Assembly (NCBI GenBank): GCA_964023205.1
Contig: OZ026850.1
Coordinates: 4,877,270 to 4,941,269 of the forward strand
Direction: 5' to 3'
Source of the DNA: Lutraria lutraria
Taxonomy: Eukaryota > Mollusca > Bivalvia > Venerida > Mactridae
DNA: 64,000 bases
The notes under the pieces were generated by a model. It ran no database searches, was not told the DNA's origin, and saw only the letters and a program-made list of their open reading frames with translations. This document shows, in pieces, positions 1-14,710 of the stretch (within the stretch, counting starts at the first letter, position 1; each line of letters opens with the position of its first letter). Position numbers and translations under genes: made by a program.

Positions 1-1121
1 ACTGACCGAAAATGGTCTGAATGATTCAAATTTAGCGCCCCCTGAGTTATCAGCTGTCAATATGGTTGTAACAACAATGTCAGAATCTAGAAATACATAT
101 ACAGACATGCGGACGTCCACAGACAACCCAGATTCAAATGTTAACCCACACTCCATGTCTGAAGCTAACATGGCGGCCATGACTATATCATCAGAGGCTA
201 ATATAAATCCACACATGAATGGACTTTCAACTGAAGATGGTATACCGCTTCAGCAACAAAATGTTGTTAAGTCTGAAGAAATCAATGGTGAAGCTTTAAA
301 TTATTCCACCGAAGGAAATGTTTATACACAGCTTGGTGGCCCACCCACTGACGATCGAAGTCAGCAGTTAATAACGATTGATCCTAGTTATCTAAGCGCC
401 CCAGTATCGGATCATGGTGGACACCGGGGAACCAGTCACAGCGTTTTAAGTGCAGCCTTACGAAGCGGGTACACAGTTCATAATATGACCCACTTAACCT
501 CAGCAAGTCAGGTGACAACGGCAAGTTTTGACAATGCGGGCCATTTACTCCCACAAGCGGATGTAGAGGCATTTTTCAGCGATATGGAGCGCCCTATGGC
601 TACTAGCGTGAGTTTAGCCGGGATGTACACTGCCGGGACTGGACAGTTCACGACCTTGACAAATCCACCTGGACTTGCTCTTGCTCCGACTTACAACCCG
701 AGTAGTGCCGGAAATAGACTTATCACTCTTCAGCCACCCTCGTACTCGGACGCTCAATCGGATTATGGAATTACTCAGCTGTATTCGCCCAGACAGGGAG
801 CAATACCGGCTCAGTACCTTAGTGCGGATCAAGGCTCGAACCCCTCACCTACCCCTCAGGCTAACACATCATGGGGTAGTTCGGGACCGGAAACTCTGTA
901 TGCCACATCTACATCAAATCATTCTATAGGAAACCAGGGTCAAAAATATTCGTACGCTACACTCGGCGATGCATCGCCGTCACGTGACGATCCTCAGCAA
1001 TATTCAAGAACTTCCGGTTTGCCTGGAACTTCGTCTTACGCCGGTTATCTTTCTCAAGATATGGCTTCCGGGGGCTGGTACCAGAACGTTACAAGCCCTT
1101 ATTCCGATGTCAGGCCTTCCG
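1..1121 (+). CDS. GATA4/5/6: GATA factor, N-terminal exon (partial at 5' end)
   Basis: The frame is open from nt 2 with no stop to the window edge, so the first ATG at 62 is probably not the start; the exon continues upstream. It encodes about 373 residues of low-complexity Ser/Thr/Pro/Gln/Tyr-rich sequence with no recognisable domain. This fits the transactivation region that precedes the fingers in GATA4/5/6 proteins, where Tyr- and Ser-rich patches are usual. The exon ends after 1121 with a strong donor (GTGAGT at 1122), leaving one base of a split codon (phase 1) that joins AT of the next exon to give Asp. Reading through the donor meets a stop within a few codons. Confidence 0.85.
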
Positions 1122-2770
1122 GTGAGTAAATATTCGATCTCCTTTTGTCTTTATTCCTTACTTTCCCATCCCAAAAAAATCTTTCAAATTACTTATTGGC
1201 AATTCATACAGGTGACGCAAAATATTATCTTTAAAAGCCAGTCTGTGTGGGAAATGATTCAATTGAAGATTAATTTGCTTTAAGAAGCATTGGTGACTTA
1301 TTCAAGACAAATATAAGGAGTGCATTAAATGTGTGTAAAATTCTATGATTCGAGTGTTGGACCTACACAAAGGGTTCTAAGCCACAAAGATTTGCAGCTC
1401 ATTTGTTATAAATCCTAGATATTGCTGGTCTAAGCATTTTAGGGAAAAAACTTTCGGCGTCCCTTTCGCAGGTTTAAGTACAAATAATCAGTCAAGATGC
1501 ATACATGTTAAGTACATAACCCATATAATGTTCATAGTATATTGATTTGCACAAAATAGCATAGAACTATTTCTAAATTAATTTGTTAAATTTGTACACA
1601 TTACAATTATATAAAATTAAGCAAAAATTAACACAAGTTTTCCACATTCCTTTTACGATCCGCAGTGTTTTATTTTTAAATGACGTAGCTAAATTGCATG
1701 TAAACCGTGTCTAAAGTAAAATTAAATTAAAGCCAAAAAAATCAGTCATGCCGTACCGTCCCGTATGGTCTGAAGTTGGTAAATTAATTATCATGCTGCC
1801 TGATTTGCATATTGACAAGTTTTCTTTAACTTTAGTAGCTGAAACGTATCAAAAGTATGTGAAATTTGTTTTCTAATGTATTCTTTTAAAAATAAATCAA
1901 GTGGTTTCTTAAAATATTGAATCAGTTTTGCGGAAATATTTAATCGATTTTGCTGAAATATTAATTCAATTTTGCAACAGTTTGTAAGTTTGACAAAAAA
2001 AACTGTGAACTACACATAAAAGACAATATTAAGCGAATCTTCCTTTCAGTCCTTTGTTACCTTTCAAAAATATTTTTTTTAATTTGAACATTGTTCATGG
2101 CTAGTTTTTCTCTGTAATTAAATAGAATTAAGTTAAAATTCGATATGTAAGATTAACGGAGGTCCCTTTTTTATTCATATTTTATATAATATTTTTGCCA
2201 ATGTATTATCAACTATACATGTTTTTTATAGAACTTTTTACAAATATTTTCCTTAAATAGGAATATTGTAACCATGTACCGCCAATGTAAATAATTTAAT
2301 TTATTTGACGATGAACGATCAAGTTAAAAGCTAGTAAAATATTTGACTTGACTTGACCACTAGTGTTCACCAAACGAAGATTTCCCAGATTTACTATATA
2401 CATGTATTTACTGTTACAACATTTTGAAGTTCCGTCATTATTCTTAAAAAATGCTAAATTTTCAAATCATAATTGAGACAATAATGACTTTGATAGGACA
2501 GGGAAATAGCTGATTCGCTGATAATTTTACACCGGAGAACAATGCCTAAACCATGTTTTGTTACGTTCCCATACCATTCACCGTATAAAATATTGGGTCA
2601 GGTGCCATTGACATCCGGTAGGCACTTGGAGAACTGCCCACTATCCTGAATAATTATGAGTTAGTTTAATAAAACCTGTCACCTCGTCGTCCCCTTATTT
2701 TTGTGGGGTCCTCAGTTTAAGAGTATTTGATTTACTAAATTATTGTTTTGTTGTTGTTGTATGACCTAGA

Positions 2771-2990
2771 ATGTGACCCTTTCATGAATGTGGGCCTTTT
2801 ATTAATGTGGCCCTTTCATGAATGTGGGCCTTTTATTAATGTGGCCCTTTCATGAATGTGGGCCTTTTATTAATGTGGCCCTTTTATTAATGTGTGCCTT
2901 TTATTAATTTGGCCCTTTCATGAATGTGGCCCTTTTATGTTTGTGGCCTTTTTATGAATGTGGTCATTTTATGAATGTGGCTCTTTCCAC
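2771..2990 (+). repeat. minisatellite, 17-bp monomer / 34-bp dimer
   Basis: Alternating units of the type GGCCCTTTCATGAATGT and GGCCTTTTATTAATGTG repeat about a dozen times, decaying toward the 3' end. No coding capacity. Confidence 0.85.
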
Positions 2991-3654
2991 ATTGTTCGCG
3001 TGACCGGCATAAAAAGTATATGTTTAGTAAATCAAATAGAGTTGGGCTGAAATTTCATACATTTGCTATTTTTGTCTGGCGTTAACCACACGATTTTCGA
3101 GCATATCATGCCGACTGTCGGCTATACAAACAGCCTTATCTGTGTCTAAAACGTTGTTTTATTAAATTTGCAACATGTGTATAATACAATATCCATTTAC
3201 AAACAGAATAATCAATTTATTGATGTCACACCGGGCAGGGAAGTTTTTCAAACGTGTGTTTTTGCAAACTTTGATAAATTTTAACTTAACCGCTTGTCTA
3301 CTCATGTTTAAATTCGTGGTTAAACCGACTACTTTATTGTTTTTATGCAAATTTCACGAACACACACAAACTACTAGTACTTAACCGACAGAGTTGCCGC
3401 GACATCTGGCTATCTATCCGGTTTTGTTAAAACAACAAATATAAATTAAAACAATGCAAGTGTTATACAAAAATGTGAGGTTGACAAATAAACAAGATAT
3501 TTACAGTCCAGAATCCATGTCTACACCACGTCTTATAAGAGACTACCTATACATCTGCAAAGAGGCCACTTTTTCACTTTCAAATTGTGAAGTCAATGAA
3601 CAAATTGTGTTCATATTTTGCTCTACCTAGGTATATCATTTGCAACACGGTAAT

Positions 3655-3880
3655 CCAGACTCGAATTCCGTGCTCGGCTGAATTTATACATTTCTATGAA
3701 AATTTAACAAAAATGTCAATTTTCCTCCATGTGTGGTGAAGTGGTCGGATTCTTGTAGAATGGTAAACTATAGTACTGGTTAGAATACAGTCCAGGAAAA
3801 CTGTTTAGGTGAACAGAAGACAGTACATAACTGAAATATTGTTGAAATTGGCATACAATCCACTGAAACTCAATATTTAC
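3655..3880 (+). mobile_element. SINE-B remnant (tRNA-headed SINE family)
   Basis: Shares the body AAAATTTRACAAAAATGT, the segment TACTGGTTAGAATACAGTCC and the tail ATTGTTGAAAWTGGC with copies at 21170, 43145, 43498 and 61728 in this window. The tRNA-like head is degraded here. Confidence 0.65.
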
Positions 3881-6388
3881 TCATATGGTTATAAAGTGGT
3901 TCTTTAATGATGTTATATAATTTATTATTGTACATGTGTATTACAAAGCGCGTGTGTAGTTTACTTATACAACTGTAATAACTATTTATAGCATGTCATG
4001 TGATCAAAATCATCATCATTTATTGCCCCCCGATAAATTGTTGATAAGCACATACAAATCTACTTCTAATCATTGGCTTTTCTTAATCAGGTAAATAACT
4101 GGCTTCTTGATTTGTACTGGATTTTCAACCCCATGTTCACTTTATTCTGATTATATACGACCGAAGGTTTGCTAAGCCGGCACTCTTGGGAGAAATTTTT
4201 GAGCCAACCCATCTCCCCGAGCACGTCGTAATTTAATTTCTTTTTTTTCACTTAATGTGTGAAAGCAAGTTAGTTCATTTTAGTGAAAAATCTTTAACCA
4301 AAATGTTTTAGGAAAGAAAATAGCCCACCTGGGTCTTGAATCAATATCCTCTTGAAGCCAACAACTATAATATAATATACACCGGGCATATTGAGTTATC
4401 ACCCCTGACTCTCCATTTTTTCACTAATACATGTATACATTGTAGTTAAAAATATCATTTGAAATTACTTTCGTTTTATGTTATAAAGGTAATCTTTTAC
4501 CATATATTATCATTGATATAAATATATGCATGTACATATGAAGGTGAATATGACTGAAGAAACACATGTAAAACAGACAACCTTTCCTCGAATAATGAAA
4601 TGCATCTAATATCAACACGCCTATCCCTGTCGTTGTCTTGCAATGATTTTTAGTACTTGAAAATAGTGTTTAGCTGTAATTCGATTAATTCAACTCAGAT
4701 CTTAAAAGTCTGTTTTCGATATTTTAAACTAAATTTCTGATAATATTATACGTAGAGTATGAAAGGTATTTTTTAAACAAGTCGAGAAAGAATACCTAGT
4801 TTATTGTAAAAAATTGTATATTCTAAATGTAAATTTTGTTCATGATAATAAAATATGTAACATTACATTCTGACTAATGAAATGATCAGAAAAAGATTCC
4901 AACTAAAAACCCCACCTTCTCCAAAATACTACCCCACCCCAACTCGACACATGGAAACAAACTGGGAAATGTAAATTAAAAAAATATTAATGAGTACCGT
5001 CATTGAACGAGGGCTTTGACTAGATTTGATGGCAAAATAAAAAATATACAAACAAAATTTAATGAAAGAGATTATCTCAGTAGTGGACTCATGTTTTGAT
5101 AACAGGTGGCCATTAATATTAAGAGCATAGCATAAGGAGCATTACAAAAATTAAGGGGAGTATGACGTATTAAACCACAGGTACTTAGAAATAAAAGATA
5201 TTTAGCATTCTTAGCATTATAATTATAAAAGAGGGAGTTACACGGATCAGAAATGCATTTTTTTTATTTATTTTTTATTATTTATATAACGTTATCGATA
5301 TTTATCATTGTTGTCCTTTTGTCAATTTCAAAATTAACAATGTACGTACACTAATAATTAAACGGAAATTGCTTAACGCCTTTGGAGAAAATTGAGATTT
5401 CATGAGAAAAAAAATCCTGAATATTTTAGTAGCGTATTTCAGTCATTACATTGTCTATAACGTTCAATATATGATGATATAAAATTATTTTTCTCGTGTA
5501 CTTGAAACTTAATATTCGGGGACCAGTCTCCATCGACGGTTAAATCTGCGTCAAGATTTCTCTCTTTGTCAACAAACCCACAAGCCTAGCAGTATTTATT
5601 GCCCATATTTTTCAATCGTACAACCATGATAAGGTAATAAATAACTCGCTGTATTTACTTACTTAATGTTTATAGGCCAACTGCACACATAATCAATGTT
5701 CATAAAACTGCTTGCAAGACACCGTTGTTTGCGAAAAACGACAAATAAAGGGAAAGAACTGCAACTGTACTAGTATGTCAATATAATATATACTTACTGG
5801 GTTATTTCCCTTGTACATTAAGAACTGAAATAATTTTGAAAACCGTATAAATTGTGACTTTTTTATGCACGACTGTACAATATTAAAACAACCCGGAAGT
5901 GAACGGTGTTCTAATGTTTAAACCCGAGGCGGACGATTAAACCTCAAATTTCAATGTGTGACCGTTTAAAAATGTAAATAAGTTCTTACGAACTAAATAA
6001 TTCCAAACTGAAGAAAAAAAATGAAAAAAAAATCTAGCATCCATACCTTCCTACCATATATTATTTGTGATGTTAACAGAAACCAGGTATTCGGGGGGGG
6101 GGGGGTTACTACCCCCTCCCCCTCGATCGAACCTCACTTAATGTTCAAGATTCATGTACATGAAAGAGTAACATACGGAGGACCTCTAAACTATTCGCTG
6201 TATGCCGTATCATGTATCAAAAATACTGAATTTATTCTGCGAAGTCACGCGCGTTCATACATCTAATTTTAGAAGTACGGAACAGTATACGTACCAAAAT
6301 GTTCACTCCAGTCCATCGTTATGTTGTAAATCTAAATAAAATCTCTCTTTTTTTCAAAAAATAAATAAATTTACCTCTTGAATTTAGA

Positions 6389-6691
6389 CAAGGACTTACA
6401 TACATATGTATATGATTATACAAGTCCTTGATATAGACAGATGCGTATATTATATACGTACCTGATGTAGATAAACTATTTTGAATAAAAAAAAAAATGT
6501 GCATAAAATGTCTGTTAACAAACTGTTTAACACGAATAACAATCAAAGAAACTATGATAAGGATTCCGTATTAAATATATATACATGTACGTATATAATA
6601 TATCTAAGGTCTAGATATTTTTTAATCTTCTAGAAATAAAACGGTAAAACTTATATATACATGATATAATATTTATGTATATAAGTCCTCG
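6389..6691. mobile_element. MITE-like block with CAAGGACTT-type ends
   Basis: Begins CAAGGACTTACATACATA and ends with the reverse complement of CGAGGACTTATATACATA. These ends resemble the perfect terminal repeats of the element at 33497-34004. An internal palindrome (CAAGGACTT..AAGTCCTTG, 6389-6431) lies at the left end. No clear target duplication. Confidence 0.4.
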
Positions 6692-7966
6692 ACGGTTTGG
6701 ACTTTTCAGAAAAGTACCAAAACAAATTTCAAACACATCATTAAATTTTCAGCCTGTTAAGAAATTATACATGTACACATATCGATTAACATTCTAAGAG
6801 ACGAAATAAAAAACTGGTAAAAATTATGGGGGGGAAATGTTCAATAATTTCTGCTCCAAGTGAAATGAATTTATAACCGTCAACTATTTTAAATGATTCG
6901 TGAATTTGCACGCATTTATTTATATGCTGGTTACACCGGAAATGAAACAAATATATATTTCATGTTTTCTTAATCGATACAAGCAGAGACATATAACAAT
7001 TATAAGTATGAATCGTTAAACAAGAATGCACTTTTTATAATTTATATATTCTGTTAAAAATAGCTCAAATGTATTATTAATTCATTCGATTCAGATTTAT
7101 CACGTTTATTGATACAACATGTTGCCAAATTTAAGATTTTTTTCAGTTCTGAGAATTGACGGTGAATGCTAAATAAAATGGTAAATTATTGTTTATCTAT
7201 TTTTACAGTCGTACTTGTTAATCTGTGTCACTGAACGCTTGCTTTGTTATGTAACACGTGGCCATGTGTCACGTGTCGATTAAATATATATTACCCATAA
7301 ATCCTTTGCAGTATTTGTTTATTCGCTCGGATTTATGACACTTCCCGTGATCCGTAATTATGCTAATAACAACCAGACATCCTTACTTCATGGTGACACG
7401 TCTAACTGTAAAATATGCATGGTCATAAACCAATGATACCCAATAGGGGTCGCTATACATATCAGCATTGTCTTTTAAGAAACTGACAACTAACTAGCAT
7501 TAGGTCTGAGCGAATGAAGCTATTAATTTATAATTATCTAATCTAAAAAATAAAATATTATTAAATATGTATTTCGAAGCGGATATTGAAGTTATGACGT
7601 CACAGTATTTACAGTTTTACGGTAAGAACTTATACTTGATCATATTTTCAGTTTTAAAAATAATAGGAAACCTTAATTGATCCCAGTGCTATAGCATTTA
7701 TAAACAATAAAACATAATTATATGTGTGGATTTTTAAAGAATATATGGAAAGTATCTTTTTTAAGAACTGTTGGTGTAGTGATGGAAGTGGATATATCGT
7801 TAAATAATGTTGAGGTTGAAGTTCACAGAATAATTTAGATCACATGTATCATCTTTAACTTTTATTAGGTTCTTTAAAATAGGCATTTAGAAATTCATGA
7901 TAAGTCCATGGTAATAGTAGATGCTATATGTTTTAAGTGCCAATAATTCTATATATATAATCAAAG

Positions 7967-8165
7967 ACATATACATTACTTGTAATGTCAGAGACATAGA
8001 TAACTATGTCTCTAGTAATTTATAGGTCTTTGTTATAATGCATGGGACCATTCCAATAAGCACATGTGTACATTGGTCCCAGAATATGCATACTTAGGTA
8101 AGAGATGTCTTTTCTTGGTTATTGAAAAAATGCCAGAGACTCTACATTAATAGAGTCCCTCTTAC
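7967..8165. repeat. cluster of short hairpins
   Basis: Three consecutive inverted repeats: AAAGACATATACATTAC facing GTAATTTATAGGTCTTT with an inner perfect AGAGACATAG/CTATGTCTCT stem (about 7967-8034), then TGGGACCA..TTGGTCCCA (about 8043-8082), then AGAGACTCTA..TAGAGTCCCT (about 8133-8160). Probably tiny palindromic MITEs. Confidence 0.55.
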
Positions 8166-11029
8166 GGTTACTGCTTGATTAAACAGATAATAATACAAAT
8201 CAGCAGAAATCATTGAAGGTAAATAAATCCAGGGAGACTACTGCAGTACATCACAATCTAACGAAAGTCAATAGTTATAATTCATACCAGTGGGGCCCAG
8301 TTTTAAAAAAACACGGATTGAAACTTTCTAAACAAGGGAACAAAACATCAGAAATTCTTGAAAAGGGCATTAATTTTTAATGATTTAATTTATACCTTCT
8401 ATTGAGTTTATTACTATATGTCAACACGGATGAAGCAATTATGCCGAAAGGTTTATATTAAATCGTTAATAATAAAGATGTGTTGTATGATATTTTATTT
8501 ATCAATCAAGGGAGATAAATATGGAGTGAGTACTCTTCTACAAGAAGTAAAAGAAAAAAACGCGCCAAAATTATGGCATACACTCGCTTCCGTAGGTGAA
8601 TGGCTTCGTCTGACACTCAGTTTTGTTGACACAGGCCATTTATAAACTCTCGTTCACTTCCTAACTCTCGTAGAAAAATTCGGTTCACTGGACTTTAAAT
8701 TGAGCGATCGTGAGTCAGTATTTATTTAAGTTTCTTGCAAGGAAAGCGTGTAACTTCGTGTGAAACTTTTAGGATTTTGCATTTTTTGGATCAGTGAAAT
8801 TTAAAACAAACGTAGGCTTGTATCAGAGAAATTTGAGGATTGTATGAAGTTATTGCTGGATAGCTTTAATAAGTTTTAAGGTTTTATCACAATACAGAAT
8901 GATGATGGACTGGGATTCTGATATCAAACTTCTAGCAAAGTTTTATCTGGACGGTAAATATTTATATTTTATTAATAAAATTATGCTTTTTTATTTGTTG
9001 ATACATTTGTCGGATAAATATTTTGTTTAAAGCATAGTTGTACGTCATTTTAATCTTCAGAGGCAGGTAAAATCTGCCGCTTGGATTTCTGAACGTTCGT
9101 AAATGTATTTGCAAAACTTGTACGCGCCACGAAATAAGTCCTGTTTGGCATGTAGACTTCATGATTTCAACATGACCGTACCATGTGTCTGGTTTTTTAA
9201 GAATAAGATCACGTGGCCAAAGAAAAATCAGGTGAAGTTTGAGTGAGTAACACATTTTTTAAAACTATTCCATGAGTGACTTCAGGTTCGGTATCTGTGA
9301 AAATTAAAAACACGAACAACGTGGAATGTTGTCTCCTTCGATTTCTAGTTTCGAATTCGCATTCACCCTTGAAAAAAAGTTCACGTTTCTTCCCAAGATC
9401 TCAGATAAGAATTATTAAAAAAAATGTTTAAGCTTGATAAGTGTATTGTATACGAGTGCTATTTTGTAATGGAATGCAATATAAAATCATTCTTTCAATG
9501 TCTCGCCTCAGCATTGACTTCTTAATTAATATCAATTAAGAACACTCACAAAAACGTCAGGAATTAATTAAGTTTTGGTCTGATTATCTATGTCAAGGTG
9601 GCATTATATAAGTTTAAAAATAGGTACAGCCGAAATATTCATATCACACGTAAAACATTAAGTGCGAATAAAACTAGTAGTATGAAATTAAAAGATATCT
9701 TATTACAAAGTTACAAAACACAATTCAAAGATATGATTTAATCTGTATCAAATACTCTTCATACCTTGAGCTTTTTGTTCAAGCTTCAAATTTGACAGTT
9801 CCAGTTAATGTGTGTCACATAAAACGTTTCTGGAACTCCCAAACATTAGTCATAGTTCGATAAAAATCAAAACCAATGATTGTGTTTAAGACAATTGAGG
9901 ACCGAGCAAGTTTATTGGTAAAATAAATTTGTACAATATTTTATAACTAATTTAATTGGAAAATGATTTGCCTCGATCAGAGAACAGACTTTAACATCTG
10001 ATATATTATAATACAGACATGTAAACCAACCACAGACAACACATTTAGTACTACACACTTCTACAAAAATACTAAAAGTAGTGTGCTTTTACAAGGACAT
10101 TATTATAACTTAATCATGGTGTAATATAATATCCCTGGTCTCAGAAATCAGATAAAATGCCCATAAACTAGCTAATAAATTAGCAGCATAATACATATTT
10201 CATTTTCAAGAGTCAACTCGTATGTTCTGTTGCTTTCTGTTCCAGAATGATTTAAATTGAACTACTTGTTGTTTTTCAAAGTCCCTGCAAATTGTTGATT
10301 TCTACAATGGTATCAATATAAGTGATTTATCTATAGATTTTCCTAATTTCATGACAATATTTCAGTCTATATCTCGACTGGTTACTGTGGTTTTATATAC
10401 ATAAATTGTTAAAATCATGCTTTGTGTGCATGCATGCATATGTACTATGTAGACTGTGCCAGCAGTGTAAAACACTATTTTAATATTGAAGTACTCTATT
10501 CAGTCTAAAATATGAGCATGCAACATGTATAATGTTCTCTGTAAGTATTACTATATAAACACCATATGTTTCTGGGTCGTATTTAGTTTCATTTTGCACG
10601 AATGTCTGCGCTAGACTCAGAGGGATGACCATAAAGTAATGGGAGAAACTAAAACTGTATAAAGCTGTATCTGACAATCCTATTTTTTGGCAGAGTAATT
10701 GTTTGTATGTGATAAGAAGCATACCCAATTACATGAATTAAGATTATGAATATTAGAAGCGACTTGTAAATTTTGATAATCAGCTATAAATAGAAATGAA
10801 AGGGGGATATTAAAAATCAACATAATCAACATTTTCAATGTTGTTATAATTATAGTGTCACCTCTATTGAAAGGGCCAGCCAAGTTGACTCTTAAGACAC
10901 CTAACTTGTGTGCGCACAGTACCTCCCAAATTCCTTCTCTTTTTGCTAGGCGCCTGGCTGAGATGGGCCTGCGGTAACCATTATTTAACTAGCTGGCGGC
11001 TTACCAACCGACCGCTTAAGTTTAAATCA

Positions 11030-11105
11030 AATCTTCACTAGGGTTCGAACCACTCCGAAGACAAATATCCTAACGACTCGATCAAGGTTGCGGTTTGCAA
11101 GAAAC
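11030..11105 (-). mobile_element. tRNA-derived SINE head
   Basis: On the minus strand a box-A-like segment (TGATCGAGTCGTTAGGA) is followed about 30 nt later by a box B (GGTTCGAACCC). It has no acceptor-stem pairing or proper anticodon arm, so it is a SINE promoter rather than a tRNA gene. Confidence 0.5.
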
Positions 11106-12119
11106 TTTTTTGATCAACACTTAGTTGTTATTTAATCGTGTTAAAAACCATACCTTGACACTGAACAATTTCGTTACGCATTTTTTACTGTACTATACAT
11201 GTATATTCGTATTATTCATGCATTTTGATGTGAAACACTTTTTGCCTTTTCCACGAACAAACTTTCAATCAAAAGTAATTCTAAATCATCAATGTATGTA
11301 CATGTTCTAGAGAGGTTAAATTAATTGTGCAGTGGAAAAAAATCATGCTGTTGTATAAGGGAGGTAAATTGTTGCTAAAGAGAGGGCCGCTCTGGAGAGG
11401 TTGTACTATAGATTAAACTATCATGGTCATTAAAAATACCTCAATTATCAATAATGAATTAATTACATTGCACATGTGGTTACCAATTTTTTAATGCAAA
11501 ATGAATATATCATTTCTTTTGTCGTCAAGTTGGTACATCTATGTAACAAAGTATGTTTTTATGTATATTTATTTATTTTATGTATGTAAATATCTTGTTC
11601 ACATGCGCCTTAGAGCAAAAACTGATCAGAAAAAATAAACTAAATGTAATTGAATGACGTAAAAATATACACGTGATAATGATAGGTACATACATCATAA
11701 TGAGATTATACATTGTGGTAAAATTAATATTGATGAACCTGCTATACAAACAATTGGACGAACTTTTTCATAGAAATTACCTATAGGCGAAGTATTAAAT
11801 AATATTGTACCATAAAACAATCCGTTTTACATAGTTTTCAATGTTACGAACCAAAATACAATCGGGGTGATGTCTATGTTAAGCTGGTCCCCGCGTTATG
11901 ATGGAAATTATAAGTAAAACGTGTATAAAAATGGGTTCAAGAACTTGTGTTAAAGTAAGACTTGAATGTATTTTATAAAAATAATATTCTGAGCACTCAG
12001 GTCAGATTTCTGTTAGGACGGCCCTTGTCCACATGTTCGACTGTTATTTCAAAATCTATTTCCTTACTTTTCTTCGACATAACATTCGACAATTATATAA
12101 CGTATTTAATCTCTCTTTG

Positions 12120-12266
12120 TGATAGATAGTTTTCTAAACGTCTTAATAAGATAAATCAATTACCATAATCCGACCGTAAATTAACATTACCCGGATTTTC
12201 TAAGATAAAAATATGTGCTTATTATTTATTCGCAGTTTCTGCGCATGCGTGGTGAGAATAAGATAA
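12120..12266 (+). promoter_or_regulatory. cluster of five WGATAR sites plus an NRF1-like palindrome
   Basis: TGATAG 12120, AGATAG 12124, AGATAA 12149, AGATAA 12203 and AGATAA 12261 lie in 147 bp of GATA intron 1, with TGCGCATGCGT at about 12239. This could be an autoregulatory enhancer; that role is inference. Confidence 0.35.
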
Positions 12267-13311
12267 AAAGTGATTGTTAAGACAAACATCTTATTAGTTA
12301 CTTTATAAACAATCAAATCTAGGATACTCCTATTGTCGTTTAACAAAAATATATAATTGCTTTTTTAACGATTTCGGGGTTGATCGCAAATTATGACGAA
12401 ATCGTAAATCGGTTAAAACATATTCTATTTAAAATTACTTGACACACTCTTAGGGAGAATGAAAGATGTGTTTGTACGTTACAAAACTTAACACAGTAAA
12501 TCATAGTTGTACAGTTTTGCCCTAGACATAAACGCATTATTTGTAAGTATATTTCACAATATCTCCAAGACTCTAAGACAAACAAAACATTATGGAATTA
12601 TAAAAACTGAGACATTGCCCGTGTTACTCTCACAGAACAGCGTCTTTTGTTGTATTTCTAAGGAATCGCTGTTTTTACCCGTTCGTTTTCTCGGCTGACT
12701 TGTCACGCCGGCTCCCCTCCATCTAGATAATGTCTCGGGAAAGCTGGGTAGAAGTTTAGAAAATTTAGTTACAATGAATCATCGACCTTGATATTAGCAC
12801 AGGGATCGTAGATATATGAATAAAGGACTACTAGTGTTTAAATTAGGGGGGGGGGGGCTTGGTGCGTGATATGGAAAATATGAACTGAATAAGATTTATA
12901 TTTAATTTATTATAACATGTTTGCAGAGCCTATTTCTTTGCCTTTATCGCGTGATATAACAGTACATAGCATCTTTTTCGATTTTAAACTTTTACTTAAA
13001 TTTATCCCCAAACTTCAAATATTTGTCATTAATCAGTCTACGGTATTTTTTAAAACATATTAAAATCTCGAAATGTACATTGATGACTTTGAAGATAAGT
13101 CTATGGAATTTATATATTTACAAGAAACGAAAATAAATAAGCCACTCAAATGCTTTATGTAGATATACTTTACAGCTTTAAAAATTAATTTGTTGAATTT
13201 TTTTGTCCAAATACACAAAATAATTTAGTGTTCTACACCTAGTGTTTTAAGATAGTATATTAAGTAAAAAAAGAACGTTTAACATTATGTGTGTGATCTG
13301 TTATTGAAATC

Positions 13312-13353
13312 AAAGACCTAAACATTATTGTAATGTATAGGTCTTTGTTGAAA
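13312..13353. repeat. short palindromic repeat
   Basis: CAAAGACCTAAACATTA pairs with TAATGTATAGGTCTTTG; it resembles the hairpin at 7967-8034. Confidence 0.5.
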
Positions 13354-14643
13354 TCATCAAAATATGGTACAATAGATGCTATTAAGCCTATTTCATGTTT
13401 TAATGTAAGTGATTTACGTGTAAACCAACTGGAATTCTCAAATTTAAAAAACGTTCGTTTTTAAAGCTGTGAAGTATAATCTCGGAGTGCAAAATGTATA
13501 ATAATATATATGTTTCTGTCTCGTAATTGGCACCGGCTTTGACAAGACAGATTTGTATAAATAATATCTCGCATTTATTTCCAAGGTTCACGAAACACCT
13601 GGTATATTATTTCGGCAGAAATAATTACTAAAAGAAAGTGGCCCCTTAGTGCGAATACCTCTGACCCCCTTCCGAGTCACTGACAAATTGGTTCCCTGAT
13701 TAATGTGAACTCGTCTGAAGTGTTAGATCTGTAACGAATTAAACAAATATGTGAAGAATAGACTTGCTCAGTGATTTACAGGTTTATTTCCCACTAGACA
13801 GGTTTACCAATTTTTACGTTTTGGTAGATATTACGAAAACCCACCTGATTCCCGTCGTCTGTGTATACATTTAGATACCTTTTGTGGTGCGCTGCAACAA
13901 AGAATGGGGACCAGTTTATAGCTTCTGTGCATCTGGACTGTCAATGCATATTTGTTTCTGAGTATCGATATTGATAAATCGGGAAGGCAGTATCCACGAT
14001 ATATCGGGAAATCAGTATCGACGATATATCGAAACATTTACAAAATTAATAATTCCTACATTCTCATGTTTTGTTTATTTCTATCTATGAGAGAGATTAT
14101 TGTATACAATTTCATTAAGTCCATTGACCTGTAAGATTACATGATGGTAGGTAACTATAGGTTACAATAGCACATTAACAAACAAGTATACGTGAAAATG
14201 GTAAGAAGGGCTACCACAATATATTCTAGAAAGGGAAAAAACAAGCTACAAACCAAAGACAACTTAGACAAAACAGGTACATAAAAAGTCCCTAATTAAA
14301 GCATTTTTTCCCGATCCAAACTGCAAATATTTTGTTTTAGTTCCTATCAAATATTCACTGTTAATAATCGATATTATTAAATTAATAAAAGTATACACCT
14401 GTATAGCAAAAATCGGCCGGCAGAAAAAAATGACTTTTTCGATATCGTTCGAGCCACTGCGCATGTCTGCAAGTCACGTGATAGCACTTGTTTTGGTCAG
14501 CTGCTCACCGTTCATTACCGAAGAGCTGTTGTTAAATGATACCATACTAAATTCATAACATTTTTTACAAAATAATAACTTAAATATTTCATCCTGCCAC
14601 AGTTAACTATTTCACAGACGACGAATCTGAATACGCCAATTTA

Positions 14644-14710
14644 AACTGGTTCCCGTTCCATGATGCAGTGCACCATAGGCTTTGTACACATAAGTCAACG
14701 GGAACCAGTT
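14644..14710. repeat. hairpin repeat, AACTGGTTCCCGTT family, copy 1
   Basis: Perfect 14-bp arms AACTGGTTCCCGTT and AACGGGAACCAGTT enclose a 39-nt spacer containing a CATGATGCAGTG / TTTGTACAC core. The same structure recurs at 28300, 29472 and 31595. Confidence 0.75.

Noticed and set aside
2771..2990. Possible CRISPR-like array (also 22472-22796 and 30798-31059)
   Set aside because: Units are head-to-tail tandem repeats without unique spacers, in animal DNA with introns.
6093..6120. G-run followed by C-run
   Set aside because: A simple-sequence hairpin; similar G or C runs occur at 12846, 21063, 28069, 29960 and 39947 without any associated feature.
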